DNA from: UBA961 sp014191195
GTDB taxonomy: Bacteria; Bacteroidota; Ignavibacteria; Kapaibacteriales; UBA961
DNA length: 64,000 nt
Direction of reading: 5' to 3'
Assembly (NCBI GenBank): GCA_964204605.1
Contig: OZ123195.1
Coordinates: forward strand, 1,488,001-1,552,000
Below are positions 35,036-44,740 of the stretch, piece by piece. A program made the position numbers and the translations under genes. The notes under the pieces were generated by a model. The model ran no database searches. It was not told where the DNA came from and worked only from the letters and a program-made list of their open reading frames with translations. Numbering within the stretch: position 1 is the first letter of the stretch; the number at the start of each line of letters is the position of its first letter.

Positions 35036-36415
35036 ATGATTCTAGCTAGATATTTATTACGATTGCATATTGGGCCTTTCCTCTTTGGTACATTAACAGT
35101 TTTGTTCTTGTTCCTTTTGCAATTTTTGATGAATAATCTTGATAAATTACTGGGTAAGGGTTTAGATAATGGAATAATCGTGCAAGTAATTCTCTTAAGT
35201 TTGGCTTGGATGGTAGTATTGGCTGTACCGATGGGTGTTTTGTTTTCTACTTTAATGGCATTTGGAAGTATGAGTGCCGCGCAGGAATTAACGATTATAA
35301 AGTCTGGGGGAAGAAGTTTATGGAGAATGATGGCCCCTGTTATCATAATTGGCTCTTTATTATTTTATGGAATGTATTGGTTTAATGATAAAATATTACC
35401 AGAATCAAATCATAAGTTTAAAATTCTGATGCAAGATATACAGAGGAAAAAACCAACCTTTTCAATTGAGGCTGGACAATTTGTAACTCAATTAGAGGGA
35501 TATACAATTCTTGCAAGACATATTGATTCGGCAACCAGAACTCTTTATGGTGTAACTATTTATGATAATGGACAAAGCTCAAGACTCAATGTATTATCGG
35601 CTGATACCGGAGCAATTGCATTTTCTGAAGATTTTAGCAAATTGAATGTTACTTTATTACATGGCGAAGTACATCAATTGCAAAAGGTAAAAAGAACAGA
35701 TTTTAGAGTCATGAGATTTTCTAAACATATAATATCTATTCCTGCTAGGGATTTTTTATTCCAAAGATCAGATGAAGGTTTAAGTAGTAGAGGTGATAGA
35801 GAAATGTCAATTCATGATATGCAATTAATTGTCTCTGATGCTTCGAACATATTACAAAAATCTCAATTCAAAACTCAGCAATTAATTAATGAACATTGTA
35901 AAGAATTACTTGATACTAAGATTATCACTACAGATAAAGAACAGATAAAAATCAATCCTAAATTTGTAACTAAACCTAATCAAAAAGAAATTATTCGCAG
36001 GGCGATGAATAGATTAGCTGTACTAAGATCTCCTATTGAATCTGAACTTTACACTATTGCTGAGCAACAAAAAAAGAAAAAAGCATATTTAGTAGAAATC
36101 TATAAGAAATATTCAATTCCTTGTGCATGCCTTGTATTTGTGTTTATTGGTTGTCCGCTTGGTATGATGTCAAAACGTGGCAATTTTGGTATCAGCGCAG
36201 CTATTAGCTTATTATTTTATGTAGTGTTTTGGGCATGTTTAATTGGCGGAGAAAAATTAGCAGATAGAAATTTAATAAGTGCAGAATTGGGTGGGTGGTT
36301 TTGTATTTATGTTACAGGTTCAATTGGATTATTGCTTACTTTTATGATGAATAATGAAATTAGCTTTAAAGACATAATAAGTTCATTATATAAATTAAAA
36401 AAGAAACAACATTAA
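35036..36415 (+). CDS. LptF/LptG-family lipopolysaccharide export permease
   Basis: This 459-residue protein has three N-terminal helices (about 11-32, 52-78, 98-117), a long periplasmic beta-jelly-roll-like part (about 120-370) and three C-terminal helices (about 365-440). This is the LptF/G (YjgP/YjgQ) layout. Together with LptB they lift lipopolysaccharide out of the inner membrane. It is not possible to tell LptF from LptG. The stop overlaps by four bases with that of the convergent recJ. Confidence 0.88.
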   Translation: MILARYLLRLHIGPFLFGTLTVLFLFLLQFLMNNLDKLLGKGLDNGIIVQVILLSLAWMVVLAVPMGVLFSTLMAFGSMSAAQELTIIKSGGRSLWRMMAPVIIIGSLLFYGMYWFNDKILPESNHKFKILMQDIQRKKPTFSIEAGQFVTQLEGYTILARHIDSATRTLYGVTIYDNGQSSRLNVLSADTGAIAFSEDFSKLNVTLLHGEVHQLQKVKRTDFRVMRFSKHIISIPARDFLFQRSDEGLSSRGDREMSIHDMQLIVSDASNILQKSQFKTQQLINEHCKELLDTKIITTDKEQIKINPKFVTKPNQKEIIRRAMNRLAVLRSPIESELYTIAEQQKKKKAYLVEIYKKYSIPCACLVFVFIGCPLGMMSKRGNFGISAAISLLFYVVFWACLIGGEKLADRNLISAELGGWFCIYVTGSIGLLLTFMMNNEISFKDIISSLYKLKKKQH

Positions 36416-38124
36416 GATAATTCTGGGCGAATATCTTTTATGGATATCTGTGGTGAGGAACTTCCATTACGTGTGTTTTCTTCTAAATTAAAGCATATTG
36501 AAAATGGTTTGCCATTCGTACAATGTTTTAACTTATGGCCAAGATTAAAGCCTATAGCATCAATTACAAAATTAGACTGAACGGTTCGAAGTTTTAAATG
36601 ATTGCCACCAACTATCTTAACACCATTAGCAGACTTTACATTCTTTGCATAAAACATTGGTTTTGAATTAGCATATCCATACGGTGCAAATTGTTTTAAT
36701 ACTTCAAAAAATCTTGGTGATAGTTCATTTAATTGTAATTCTGCATCCACAACTATTTCTGGAATAAGCATTTCAGTTGATACTTTTCTATGAGCAATTT
36801 CATCTATAGCTTCCCTTAATGCCGGTATATTCTCTTCCTTAAGCGTTACACCTGCTGCATGCTTATGTCCACCAAATTCAATCAATAAATGCTCATTTTC
36901 TTTTAATGCATTATGAATATCAAAGTTTCTAATGCTTCTTGCAGATCCCTTAGCTGTATTTTCTATTGAAGTAAGAAGTATGGTTGGTAAATTAAATTTT
37001 TCTACTAATCGAGAAGCTACTATTCCTATAACACCTGCATGCCAATTAGATTTATGAACTACTAAAGATCTACGATCTTTATCTTTTAATAGTCTTTCGG
37101 CTTCCCGTATTGCTTCTTCAAATGTAAATTCATCTAATATTCTTCTTTTACGATTGTCTCTTTCTAATTCTTGAGCAATTGAGAATGCAGTGTATTCATC
37201 GGATGCAATCATCATTTCAACTGCTCTTCTTGCATCACCTAATCTTCCGGCAGCATTGATTCTTGGAGCAATACCGAAAATAATATTTGTGGTATTAAGT
37301 GCTCCTGGACGCATATCAGCACAATCCAAAAGCCCCAAAAAGCCTGGCCTAGGATGTGAATTAAACACTTCTAAGCCATAATGAACAAGAATTCTATTTT
37401 CTCCAGTTAAAGCAACTATATCAGCTGCTGAAGAAATTGCAACAAAATCTAAATATGTATATGCTAATTCTGGTTTATGAAGTTTTATAGAAATTGCTTG
37501 GATTAATTTAAAAGCAACTCCACAAGCAGATAAAGACTTAAATGGATACGTACAATGAGATTGAAGAGGATCTAATATAGCAATCGCTTCAGGAAGAATT
37601 TCAGCAGGCTCATGGTGATCACATATAATTGTGTCTATACCATTATCTTTTGCATATTGTACTGGTTCTACAGAAGTAATGCCGCAATCAACGGCAATTA
37701 TTAATGTAGCATTAGAGTCTTTGGCCTTGTTTATGCTTGTTGCTGATAATCCATAACCCCCGCCCAAGCGGTCAGGTACAAAATATTGCACACGGGCACC
37801 CATCTCTTTTAAAAAAAGGATAGTCATTGCTGTACTGGTGGTTCCATCTACATCATAATCGCCATGAATCCAAATAAGTTCATCGTTCTTTATGGCTTTA
37901 CATATCCTGTCTGAAGCAATATCCATTCCACTCATTAAGAAGGGATCGTGTATTTCTTCCAGGTTAGGAGACAAAAAGCGATTCGCATCAGTTTGGTTTA
38001 TAATACCTCTTGATGCAAGAACTTTGGCCAAGCTTATTGGTACATTTAGTGATTGTGCAAGTGTTTTAGAGTAACCATCATCAGTATTATCTCGGATAAT
38101 CCAACGGTATTCCAAGGGAAACAT
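36412..38124 (-). CDS. recJ: Single-stranded-DNA-specific exonuclease RecJ
   Basis: This 570-residue protein has the DHH-family metal motifs: HGDYDVDGTTST (Asp89, 91, 93), VDCGITS, and DHHEP (about residues 162-166), followed by the DHHA1 region with FGGHKHAAGVTL. RecJ degrades single-stranded DNA 5' to 3' in recombination and mismatch repair. Length and order are typical. Convergent overlap with the LptF/G gene (TTAA). Confidence 0.95.
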   Translation of the reverse strand: MFPLEYRWIIRDNTDDGYSKTLAQSLNVPISLAKVLASRGIINQTDANRFLSPNLEEIHDPFLMSGMDIASDRICKAIKNDELIWIHGDYDVDGTTSTAMTILFLKEMGARVQYFVPDRLGGGYGLSATSINKAKDSNATLIIAVDCGITSVEPVQYAKDNGIDTIICDHHEPAEILPEAIAILDPLQSHCTYPFKSLSACGVAFKLIQAISIKLHKPELAYTYLDFVAISSAADIVALTGENRILVHYGLEVFNSHPRPGFLGLLDCADMRPGALNTTNIIFGIAPRINAAGRLGDARRAVEMMIASDEYTAFSIAQELERDNRKRRILDEFTFEEAIREAERLLKDKDRRSLVVHKSNWHAGVIGIVASRLVEKFNLPTILLTSIENTAKGSARSIRNFDIHNALKENEHLLIEFGGHKHAAGVTLKEENIPALREAIDEIAHRKVSTEMLIPEIVVDAELQLNELSPRFFEVLKQFAPYGYANSKPMFYAKNVKSANGVKIVGGNHLKLRTVQSNFVIDAIGFNLGHKLKHCTNGKPFSICFNLEENTRNGSSSPQISIKDIRPELS

Positions 38125-38237
38125 TCATTTATTTTGAAAAACTGAGATAAAAATACAAAATTTATATAATCTTACAAGCTATATGTGTAATAATTTTGAC
38201 AGATTTGTGGAAATAATCTGACACTAATGTAAAATTC

Positions 38238-39335
38238 ATGAAAAAAAAGAATGTCGAATTCGGGAAGAAAACACGTGTAAAGCAAAGAAAACTATACACT
38301 GAAGAAGACAATTGGCTTGAGGAATTAGCTGTTTCGTCTAGTCAATTAGAATCTGTTTCAAAAAAATCTTCAACAAGAACTTTACTAAAAAAGACAGATG
38401 ATAGTGGAAAAGCTAAAGAGCTTGGAAGAGTTCTTGCCATGGGTGGAAGAAACTGGTATGTTCAACCTTTTGATTCAGATGAGATTATTGAGTGTATGTC
38501 TGCAGGTACATTATCTTCAATGTATTCAGATAGTTCATTATTAGCGGTTGGAGATATAGTTGGATTTCAAAGAATTGAACAAGAAACAGATAGGCTAAAG
38601 GGATTAATTGTCCAAGTTGGTGAAAGAACCACCAGATTATCACGAAGAGGAATTGGAAAACAATCAACCGAACAGGTGATAATAAGTAATGCAGATCAAT
38701 TATTAATTGTGATGAGTGCAGCAGACCCATTTTATAATAAAAGATTAATTGATAGATACTTTATTGCTGCTGAACAAGGTGGCCTTAAACCTTTGCTTTG
38801 TATTAATAAAATAGAGCTAATGGATAAGGCATTTATTAAGGATGATTTGAATGTGTATTCCAAAAGTTTAGATATTAAGATTATTTTTACTAGTGTTAAA
38901 AGACGAATTGGTTTGGGCCCTCTCAAAAAAGCTTTAACAGGACATATCACAGTTTTATCTGGTCCTTCTGGGGTAGGAAAATCTTCTTTAATAAATGCTT
39001 TAACTGGAGAAAAACTTCAAAAAACTGGTTCTGTAAGTACTCGTACTTTAAAGGGAAGGCATATTACCTCATCTGTTAGGATTTTACCTTTTTCTGATGG
39101 TGGTGGCTTAGCTGATACCCCAGGATTAAGAGAATTAGGTTTGTGGGATATACATCCAGATGATGCAGCATTTTATTTTCATGATTTTGATCCATTTTTT
39201 CATCAATGTAAATTTACTTCATGCACTCATAGACATGAACCTTATTGCGCTATAAAAAATGCTGTACAACAAGGAAATATAGATGAAGATCGATATCAAA
39301 GTTATCTAAATATCGCAGAAAGTTTAGAGGAATAA
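38238..39335 (+). CDS. rsgA: Ribosome small-subunit-dependent GTPase A
   Basis: This 365-residue protein has the circularly permuted GTPase order: INKIEL (G4) precedes VLSGPSGVGKSSLINAL (G1, about residue 240) and ADTPGLREL (G3). The C-terminal zinc-binding domain is FHQCKFTSCTHRHEPYCAI (Cys, Cys, His, Cys). The N-terminal 60 residues are an unusually basic and Ser-rich extension before the OB-fold. RsgA tests and matures the 30S subunit. The tRNA-Ser gene follows 29 bp downstream. Confidence 0.94.
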   Translation: MKKKNVEFGKKTRVKQRKLYTEEDNWLEELAVSSSQLESVSKKSSTRTLLKKTDDSGKAKELGRVLAMGGRNWYVQPFDSDEIIECMSAGTLSSMYSDSSLLAVGDIVGFQRIEQETDRLKGLIVQVGERTTRLSRRGIGKQSTEQVIISNADQLLIVMSAADPFYNKRLIDRYFIAAEQGGLKPLLCINKIELMDKAFIKDDLNVYSKSLDIKIIFTSVKRRIGLGPLKKALTGHITVLSGPSGVGKSSLINALTGEKLQKTGSVSTRTLKGRHITSSVRILPFSDGGGLADTPGLRELGLWDIHPDDAAFYFHDFDPFFHQCKFTSCTHRHEPYCAIKNAVQQGNIDEDRYQSYLNIAESLEE

Positions 39336-39364
39336 TTCATCAATATTTATGGCTCTGTTGAATC

Positions 39365-39451
39365 GGAGGAGTGCGAGAGTGGCTGAATCGGACGGTCTCG
39401 AAAACCGTTATAGAAGTAATTCTATCGAGGGTTCGAATCCCTCCTCCTCCT
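39365..39451 (+). tRNA. tRNA-Ser (anticodon CGA)
   Basis: The acceptor stem GGAGGAG (39365-39371) pairs with CTCCTCC (39444-39450). The anticodon arm is ACGGT-CTCGAAA-ACCGT with anticodon CGA. A long variable arm (TAGAA GTAA TTCTA) marks a class II tRNA, and the T-arm is GAGGG-TTCGAAT-CCCTC. CCA is not encoded. The base at the discriminator position appears to be T. A ~10 kb accessory island starts within 40 bp of its 3' end. Confidence 0.95.
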
Positions 39452-39489
39452 CAACCCTTGAAAACAGGGTACTTAAACCGATATTTATG

Positions 39490-39655
39490 TATGATATATG
39501 ATTGTCAATTTACAGAATCAAAAGTATTATAATTAATAAAAAAACCGATAACTATATATAATTATAGGTTTTTATAATCCTTAATTAAGAATATATTCTT
39601 CTAATATTGAATACCCTATTTATTAGCGCTATTACCTGTATTCATTGTTCAAGTC
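39490..39655 (-). repeat. Island boundary inverted repeat, left copy
   Basis: Read on the minus strand, this ~165 bp segment matches 49779-49944 at roughly nine bases in ten, with few gaps. Shared landmarks include GAACAATGAATACAG, AATAAATAGGGTATTC, AGAAGAATATATTCTTAAT, TAGTTATCGGTTTTTT and TACTTTTGATTCTGTAAATT. In this copy the hairpin that forms a good terminator in the right copy has mismatches. It lies between tRNA-Ser and the propeller-cyclase gene. Confidence 0.85.
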
Positions 39656-39867
39656 CTTTATCTACAAAACAAGCTCTATCGGAATTTAATAATCAACTGT
39701 GAATTAAAAAATACTATTTTCATGTCGTGCTGATATTATACATTTTGTATTGCAAGATTTAAAATTCACAGAGGCAAGGTAGTGCTTTTTTTCACTTATT
39801 GTTTGCACTCAAGATAAATTTTGGGAAATATTTAATACAACAATTATACTTTTAAAATGCATTTAAT
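39656..39867 (+). other. Upstream region of the propeller-cyclase gene
   Basis: About 210 bases without a gene. It has a 9 bp inverted repeat, CTGTGAATT (39697-39705) and AATTCACAG (39763-39771), 57 bases apart, which could be an operator pair or the ends of a small insertion. The promoter of the cyclase gene must lie here or in the inverted repeat. Confidence 0.35.
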
Positions 39868-42800
39868 ATGAATAATAAGAAATTATCTGTTTTCTTTTTC
39901 ACACTCATAATTTGCTCTTGCAATACCAAGCATGAAAATAAAGCCATTGAAAAGCTTACTAATCAAAACTCCCTTGTCTCATTGCAGGAAATAAGGGTAG
40001 CGAGCTTACCCGACAGCCTTCAACCCAAGACCGTTTATTTGGATCAAATGCCAGCGGCTAAAGTGATTAAGGCGGGTACGGGAGAAGTTAAAACGCTGCC
40101 CGTTTTACAAAATGACAAAGGCGAACCTATTTTAGACTCCAAAGGCAACCCCTTTATTATGGGAAATGGAGGAAAATCTAATTTTACCAACTTTACCACA
40201 GATAATGGTCTGGCCTTAGATGCCATTAGTTGTTCAATAATGGACAAATCCGGAAATCTGTGGTTCGGCACTCAAGGCGGTGGGGCATCCAAATACGACG
40301 GAAAATCCTTTACCAATTATACTATGGCTCAGGGTCTGGCAGATAATGTAATTAGTAGCATCACCGAGGATAAATCCGGAAATCTGTGGTTCGGTACTTT
40401 GGGCGGCGGTTCATCCAAATACGACGGAAAATCCTTTACCAATTATACTACGGCTCAGGGTCTGGCAGGTAATGTAGTTCGTAGCATCACAGAGGATAAA
40501 TCCGGAAATCTGTGGTTCGGCACTGACGGCGGTGCATACAAATACGACGGAAAATCCTTTACCAATTATACTACGGCTCAGGGTCTGGCAGGTAATGTAG
40601 TTCGTAGCATCACCGAGGATAAATCCGGAAATCTGTGGTTCGGCACTCAAGGCGGTGCATCCAAATACGACGGAAAATCCTTTACCAATTATACCACGGC
40701 TCAGGGTCTGGCAGCTAATGTAGTTAGTAGCATCACAGAGGATAAATCCGGAAATCTGTGGTTCGGTACTTTGGGTGGCGGTTCATCCAAATACGACGGA
40801 AAATCCTTTACCAATTATACTACGGCTCTGGGTCTGGCAGGTAATGCTGTTTATAGCATCACCGAGGATAAATCCGGAAATCTGTGGTTCGGCACTCAAG
40901 GCGGTTCATCCAAATACGACGGAAAATCCTTTACCAATTATACCACGGCTCAGGGTCTGGCAGCTAATGTAGTTCGTAGCATCACAGAGGATAAATCCGG
41001 AAATCTGTGGTTCAGCACTGACGGCGGTGCATACAAATACGACGGAAAATCCTTTACCAATTATACTACGGCTCAGGGTCTGGCAGATAATGCTGTTTAT
41101 AGCATCACAGAGGATAAATCCGAAAATCTGTGGTTCGGTACTTTGGGCGGCGGTGCATCCAAATACGACGGAAAATCCTTTACCAATTATACCACGGCTC
41201 AGGGTCTGGCAAGTAATGTAGTTAGTAGCATCACAGAGGATAAATCCGGAAATCTGTGGTTCGGTACTTTGGGCGGCGGTGCATCCAAATACGACGGAAA
41301 ATCCTTTACCAATTTTACTACGGCTCAGGGTCTGGCAAGTAATACTATTTTAAGCATCACAGAGGATAAATCCGGAAATCTCTGGTTCGGTACTCCGCGC
41401 GGCGAGGTATCCAAATACGACGGAAAATCCTTTAGTAATTTTACTAGGGCTCAGGGTCTGGCAAGTAATACTATTTTAAGCATCACAGAGGATAAATCCG
41501 GAAATCTCTGGTTCGGTACTTTGGGCGGCGGTGCATACAAATACGACGGAAATTCCTTTACCAATTTTACTACGGCTCAGGGTCTGGCAAGTAATGCTGT
41601 TTATAGCATCACCGAGGATAAATCCGGAAATCTATGGTTTGGCACTATGGAGGGGCTTAGTGTATTGGAAGCGAAGACCATAAGGAATTTGCACAAGAAA
41701 TCGGATACGCTCCAGCCCAATGGTCTTATTTCTTCAACTATTTTTAAGAATTTTAAAATATCGGATGGCTTGCCCGATAATTTTGTTACCAATGTCATTC
41801 AAATGCCAAACGGCAAAATAGCAGTGGGTACTAATTTAGGCATCACGCTTTTTAACCTCTCTAATGATGGCACCACATTAACGGATATAGAGATATACAA
41901 TACCAATACCGGATATCCGGTAAAGGATGTGAATGTAGGGCAAAATTGCATGCTATTAGATAGCAAAGGAATTATTTGGGCTGGAACGGGTAACGAAAAA
42001 ACAGGGTTGGTGCGATTTGATTATGGGGCATTGAAAAAGAATACAGAGCCACCCGTTTTGGCATTGCAATCGATAAAAGTAAAAGATGAAAATATTTGTT
42101 GGTACAATCTTCAAACAAAAGGCATCAGAAAAAACAGTGAAGACAGTTCGATAGCCCTTTTTCAGGAATTTTTTGCATATGGGAAAGCACTGTCACATGC
42201 TGAAAACGATTCTATTTTAGAACGCTTTGGCAATATTCAATTCGATGGCATCGCCAAATTTTATCCTGTACCTGAGAATTTAGTACTGCCTTACGAGCAT
42301 AACCAAATCGCCTTTGAATTCGCGGCCATAGAAACAGAAAGACCTTTTTTGGTAAGATACCAATACATGTTAGAAGGATATGACGAACAATGGAGTAATG
42401 TGACGGAAAAGAGTAATGCAAACTTTGGTAATATTCAGGAAGGAACTTACGCTTTTAAGCTCAAAGCGCGGGGTGCGAATAGAGTTTGGTCAGAACCGAT
42501 AACCTATACTTTTAGGGTATTGCCACCTTGGTACCGCACTTGGTGGGCCTATTTGTCGTATGTTGTTTTGATTGTTGGATTGATAATCTTAATCATCCGC
42601 TGGCGAGAGCGCGCTTCGAGGGCAAGGCAAAAGGAATTAGAAATAAAGGTGGATGAAGGCACTATGGTGATTCGTAAGCAAAAGGATGAGGTGGAAAATT
42701 TATTACTGAATATTTTACCCTCTGAAGTAGCGGAAGAACTTAAGGTGAAAGGCAGTGCCGAAGCGCAACAATTTGATGAAGTAACTGTTTTGTTTACGGA

Positions 42801-43323
42801 TTTTAAAGGCTTCACACAACTCTCAGAAAAAATGAGTCCGAAGGAACTGGTATTCGTTATCAATGAATATTTCTCTGATTTTGATCATATAATGGGAAAG
42901 TATGGAATAGAAAAAATCAAAACCATTGGCGATGCCTATATGGCAGTAGGCGGTCTTCCTATTACTACAAGCACCCATGCATTGGATGTTGTTTTGGCAG
43001 CCATAGAAATCCAGCAGCTCGTGGCCGAACACAAACGTGTAAAGGAAGCAAAAGGAGAATTGTTTTTCGAAATCCGAATCGGCATACATACCGGACCAGT
43101 TGTGGCCGGGATTGTAGGCGTTAAGAAATTCGCATATGATATTTGGGGTAGTACCGTTAACATTGCCAGCCGGATGGAGAGTAATGGGGAGGTAGGAAAA
43201 ATAAACATCAGCAAAACTACCTACACTTTAGTAAAAGACAAGTTCAATTGTGTGGAACGAGGCAAAATAAAGATTAAGGGTGGAGATGAAGTTGACATGT
43301 ATTATGTTGAAGGTAGGATTTGA
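39868..43323 (+). CDS. Membrane adenylate cyclase with repeat beta-propeller sensor (lipoprotein-like N-terminus)
   Basis: This 1151-residue protein has a lipobox-like N-terminus (IICSC, residues 14-18). From about residue 105 to 600 there are twelve copies of a ~42-residue unit, S-I-T-E-D-K-S-G-N-L-W-F-G-T..G.KYDGKSFTNYTTAQGL (Reg_prop-type blades), near-identical even in DNA. Two more divergent blades and a Y_Y_Y domain (about 800-890) follow, then one TM helix (about 896-914) and a coiled linker (KVDEGTMVIRKQKDEVENLL). The class III cyclase domain is complete: metal Asp978 and Asp1022, adenine-specifying Lys1018 and Asp1091, Asn1098 and Arg1102. It should make cAMP from ATP in response to an outside ligand. 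The lipobox together with a TM helix is odd; the N-terminus may simply be a signal peptide. G+C is clearly above that of flanking genes. No cAMP receptor is nearby. Confidence 0.88.
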   Translation: MNNKKLSVFFFTLIICSCNTKHENKAIEKLTNQNSLVSLQEIRVASLPDSLQPKTVYLDQMPAAKVIKAGTGEVKTLPVLQNDKGEPILDSKGNPFIMGNGGKSNFTNFTTDNGLALDAISCSIMDKSGNLWFGTQGGGASKYDGKSFTNYTMAQGLADNVISSITEDKSGNLWFGTLGGGSSKYDGKSFTNYTTAQGLAGNVVRSITEDKSGNLWFGTDGGAYKYDGKSFTNYTTAQGLAGNVVRSITEDKSGNLWFGTQGGASKYDGKSFTNYTTAQGLAANVVSSITEDKSGNLWFGTLGGGSSKYDGKSFTNYTTALGLAGNAVYSITEDKSGNLWFGTQGGSSKYDGKSFTNYTTAQGLAANVVRSITEDKSGNLWFSTDGGAYKYDGKSFTNYTTAQGLADNAVYSITEDKSENLWFGTLGGGASKYDGKSFTNYTTAQGLASNVVSSITEDKSGNLWFGTLGGGASKYDGKSFTNFTTAQGLASNTILSITEDKSGNLWFGTPRGEVSKYDGKSFSNFTRAQGLASNTILSITEDKSGNLWFGTLGGGAYKYDGNSFTNFTTAQGLASNAVYSITEDKSGNLWFGTMEGLSVLEAKTIRNLHKKSDTLQPNGLISSTIFKNFKISDGLPDNFVTNVIQMPNGKIAVGTNLGITLFNLSNDGTTLTDIEIYNTNTGYPVKDVNVGQNCMLLDSKGIIWAGTGNEKTGLVRFDYGALKKNTEPPVLALQSIKVKDENICWYNLQTKGIRKNSEDSSIALFQEFFAYGKALSHAENDSILERFGNIQFDGIAKFYPVPENLVLPYEHNQIAFEFAAIETERPFLVRYQYMLEGYDEQWSNVTEKSNANFGNIQEGTYAFKLKARGANRVWSEPITYTFRVLPPWYRTWWAYLSYVVLIVGLIILIIRWRERASRARQKELEIKVDEGTMVIRKQKDEVENLLLNILPSEVAEELKVKGSAEAQQFDEVTVLFTDFKGFTQLSEKMSPKELVFVINEYFSDFDHIMGKYGIEKIKTIGDAYMAVGGLPITTSTHALDVVLAAIEIQQLVAEHKRVKEAKGELFFEIRIGIHTGPVVAGIVGVKKFAYDIWGSTVNIASRMESNGEVGKINISKTTYTLVKDKFNCVERGKIKIKGGDEVDMYYVEGRI

Positions 43324-43976
43324 AAATGCTACTTGTGGTAAAAGCTGTCCTATCAACCAGAGGGTGTGGAGAAGGAGGCTTAAATATTCGCCATCTATAA
43401 TCTCCCAGAGGCCCATTTTATGGTTGATTTTAAGGGCCTTTATAACTCTTCGGTTGGTTTGCAATATGTGTTAGGTAAAAAAATGACACCCATCATTGTT
43501 ATTAATGACAACCTTAATTAGCAGTTCAGCACTTACACCTATCAGCTTATAAGACTTCACCAGCAATTAGGGGTTTTCTTTATTATCTATTTTTGTTCTG
43601 GAACTAATTTATAATAGTATGTAACTACTCTTTCTTCTCACTTTTCACTCTTACTTGATTATTGGGAATACTATATAAAATGTGTTCACATTAATAGAAA
43701 AAATCACCACCTGTTTTTAAGTGTTAAAATCACTGAATGTTTTACTATACATCAACCTGTTTTGAGGAACAATGGAATCACCATTGAAAGTCACTTTTTT
43801 CTTGAATTATCAGAAATGAGAACAGATAATTCTACTTCATATTCATATTATTAATGTTTTTTTTATTTCGTAAACACACAAACTTTACAAAGACAGATTA
43901 CAAAAGATGGCATTAATATTATACTCTTTATAAAAGAACATAAGAGTAATCAGACTTTCAAATAATCTTAATTAGA
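43324..43976. other. Long non-coding stretch in the island
   Basis: About 650 bases with no gene I can support. A weak hairpin, AGGCCC (43409-43414) and GGGCCT (43434-43439) with a 19-base loop, may terminate the cyclase transcript. The rest is very AT-rich, with many stops in all frames. Confidence 0.4.
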
Positions 43977-44178
43977 AATCAGTATCTCCCTATTTATAAA
44001 ACAAATTTTTGCTACAAACTAATATTCTAACAAATTCCTTATTGATATAATCAAGAGTAGGGCATATGTATGAATGTAAGTACATTTCACTAATAAGTAT
44101 TAAAACTATTTTTCCCCAATATTTGCCTGCATCAATTTACAAAATATCAACTGAAAATGTATTACTCAATTTCTACAA
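43977..44178 (+). repeat. 202 bp direct repeat, copy 1
   Basis: This segment matches 48899-49100 over about 202 bases, with no insertions or deletions that I can see and only a dozen or so substitutions. The copies are 4922 bases apart. Shared landmarks: AATCAGTATCTCCC, CTACAAACTAATATTCTAAC, TGAATGTAAGTACATTTCAC and TATTTTTCCCCAATATTTGC. This copy ends 17 bases before the ATG of the decayed outer-membrane gene, so it looks like a promoter or leader region. Confidence 0.85.
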
Positions 44179-44194
44179 GAATTATATAAATAAC

Positions 44195-44737
44195 ATGCGC
44201 ATTGTTACCTTCCCTGTATTCTGTGCTTTGCTAGCAGTAGCATCAGTTGGTTTCTTTGCTCAAGTTGATAATCAACAATTTAGCATTGCCAGATCGAGTG
44301 AATTACCCTAGATTAAAATGATGGGAGAATTTGGAATCACTTATGTGGGCACGATCATTGAAAAAAGTAATAGAGAGATAACAATTTTTAACAGATGCAA
44401 ATACCAAAATTCAAATATTAAGTGGTTAATATTCAGGGCATAAGGGCAATACCAAAGTGCCAGTTTCACAATGATGAATATTGGTTCCCCAATCCAAATG
44501 AAACAAGATATCTGTATGTCTCATCGGCATCCTATCTCAAAAAAGAGGAAGGATATTATCAGAATACTTATCTCTTCATAAATACCTTTAATTATGGAAT
44601 AACCGATAATTTTTTTCATGGGAATTAGTTTCTTTGGAGATACCATATACGCTGATCTTACACTTATAAATAATGAAGAGTTCTTTGAAGTATTTCCTAT
44701 TGACATGCCCTATGTGGATTTTGTGGTGAAGTTTTAA
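44195..44737 (+). pseudogene. Decayed outer-membrane protein gene
   Basis: ATG 44195 encodes a signal peptide (MRIVTFPVFCALLAVASVGF, then FAQ) and stops at TAG 44309 after 38 codons. Further on, separate frames encode pieces that make sense together: a segment ending NIGS-like is lost, then CQFHNDEYWFPNPNETRYLY, SASYLKKEEGYYQNTYLF and INTFNYGITDNF, and after a frameshift ISFFGDTIYADLTLI ... YVDFVVKF-stop. The phrase 'YWFPNPN.TRY...GYYQN.YL..N..NYGITDNFS' is one I associate with a Bacteroidota outer-membrane family. Several stops and shifts make it a pseudogene. Its stop lies 3 bp from the convergent phosphatase gene. Confidence 0.7.
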
Positions 44738-44740
44738 GAG

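Noticed and set aside
43500..43560. Possible rRNA-like fragment (CACTTACACCTATCAGC)
   Set aside because: The similarity to antisense 23S rRNA is too short and from memory only; no longer match or structure supports it.
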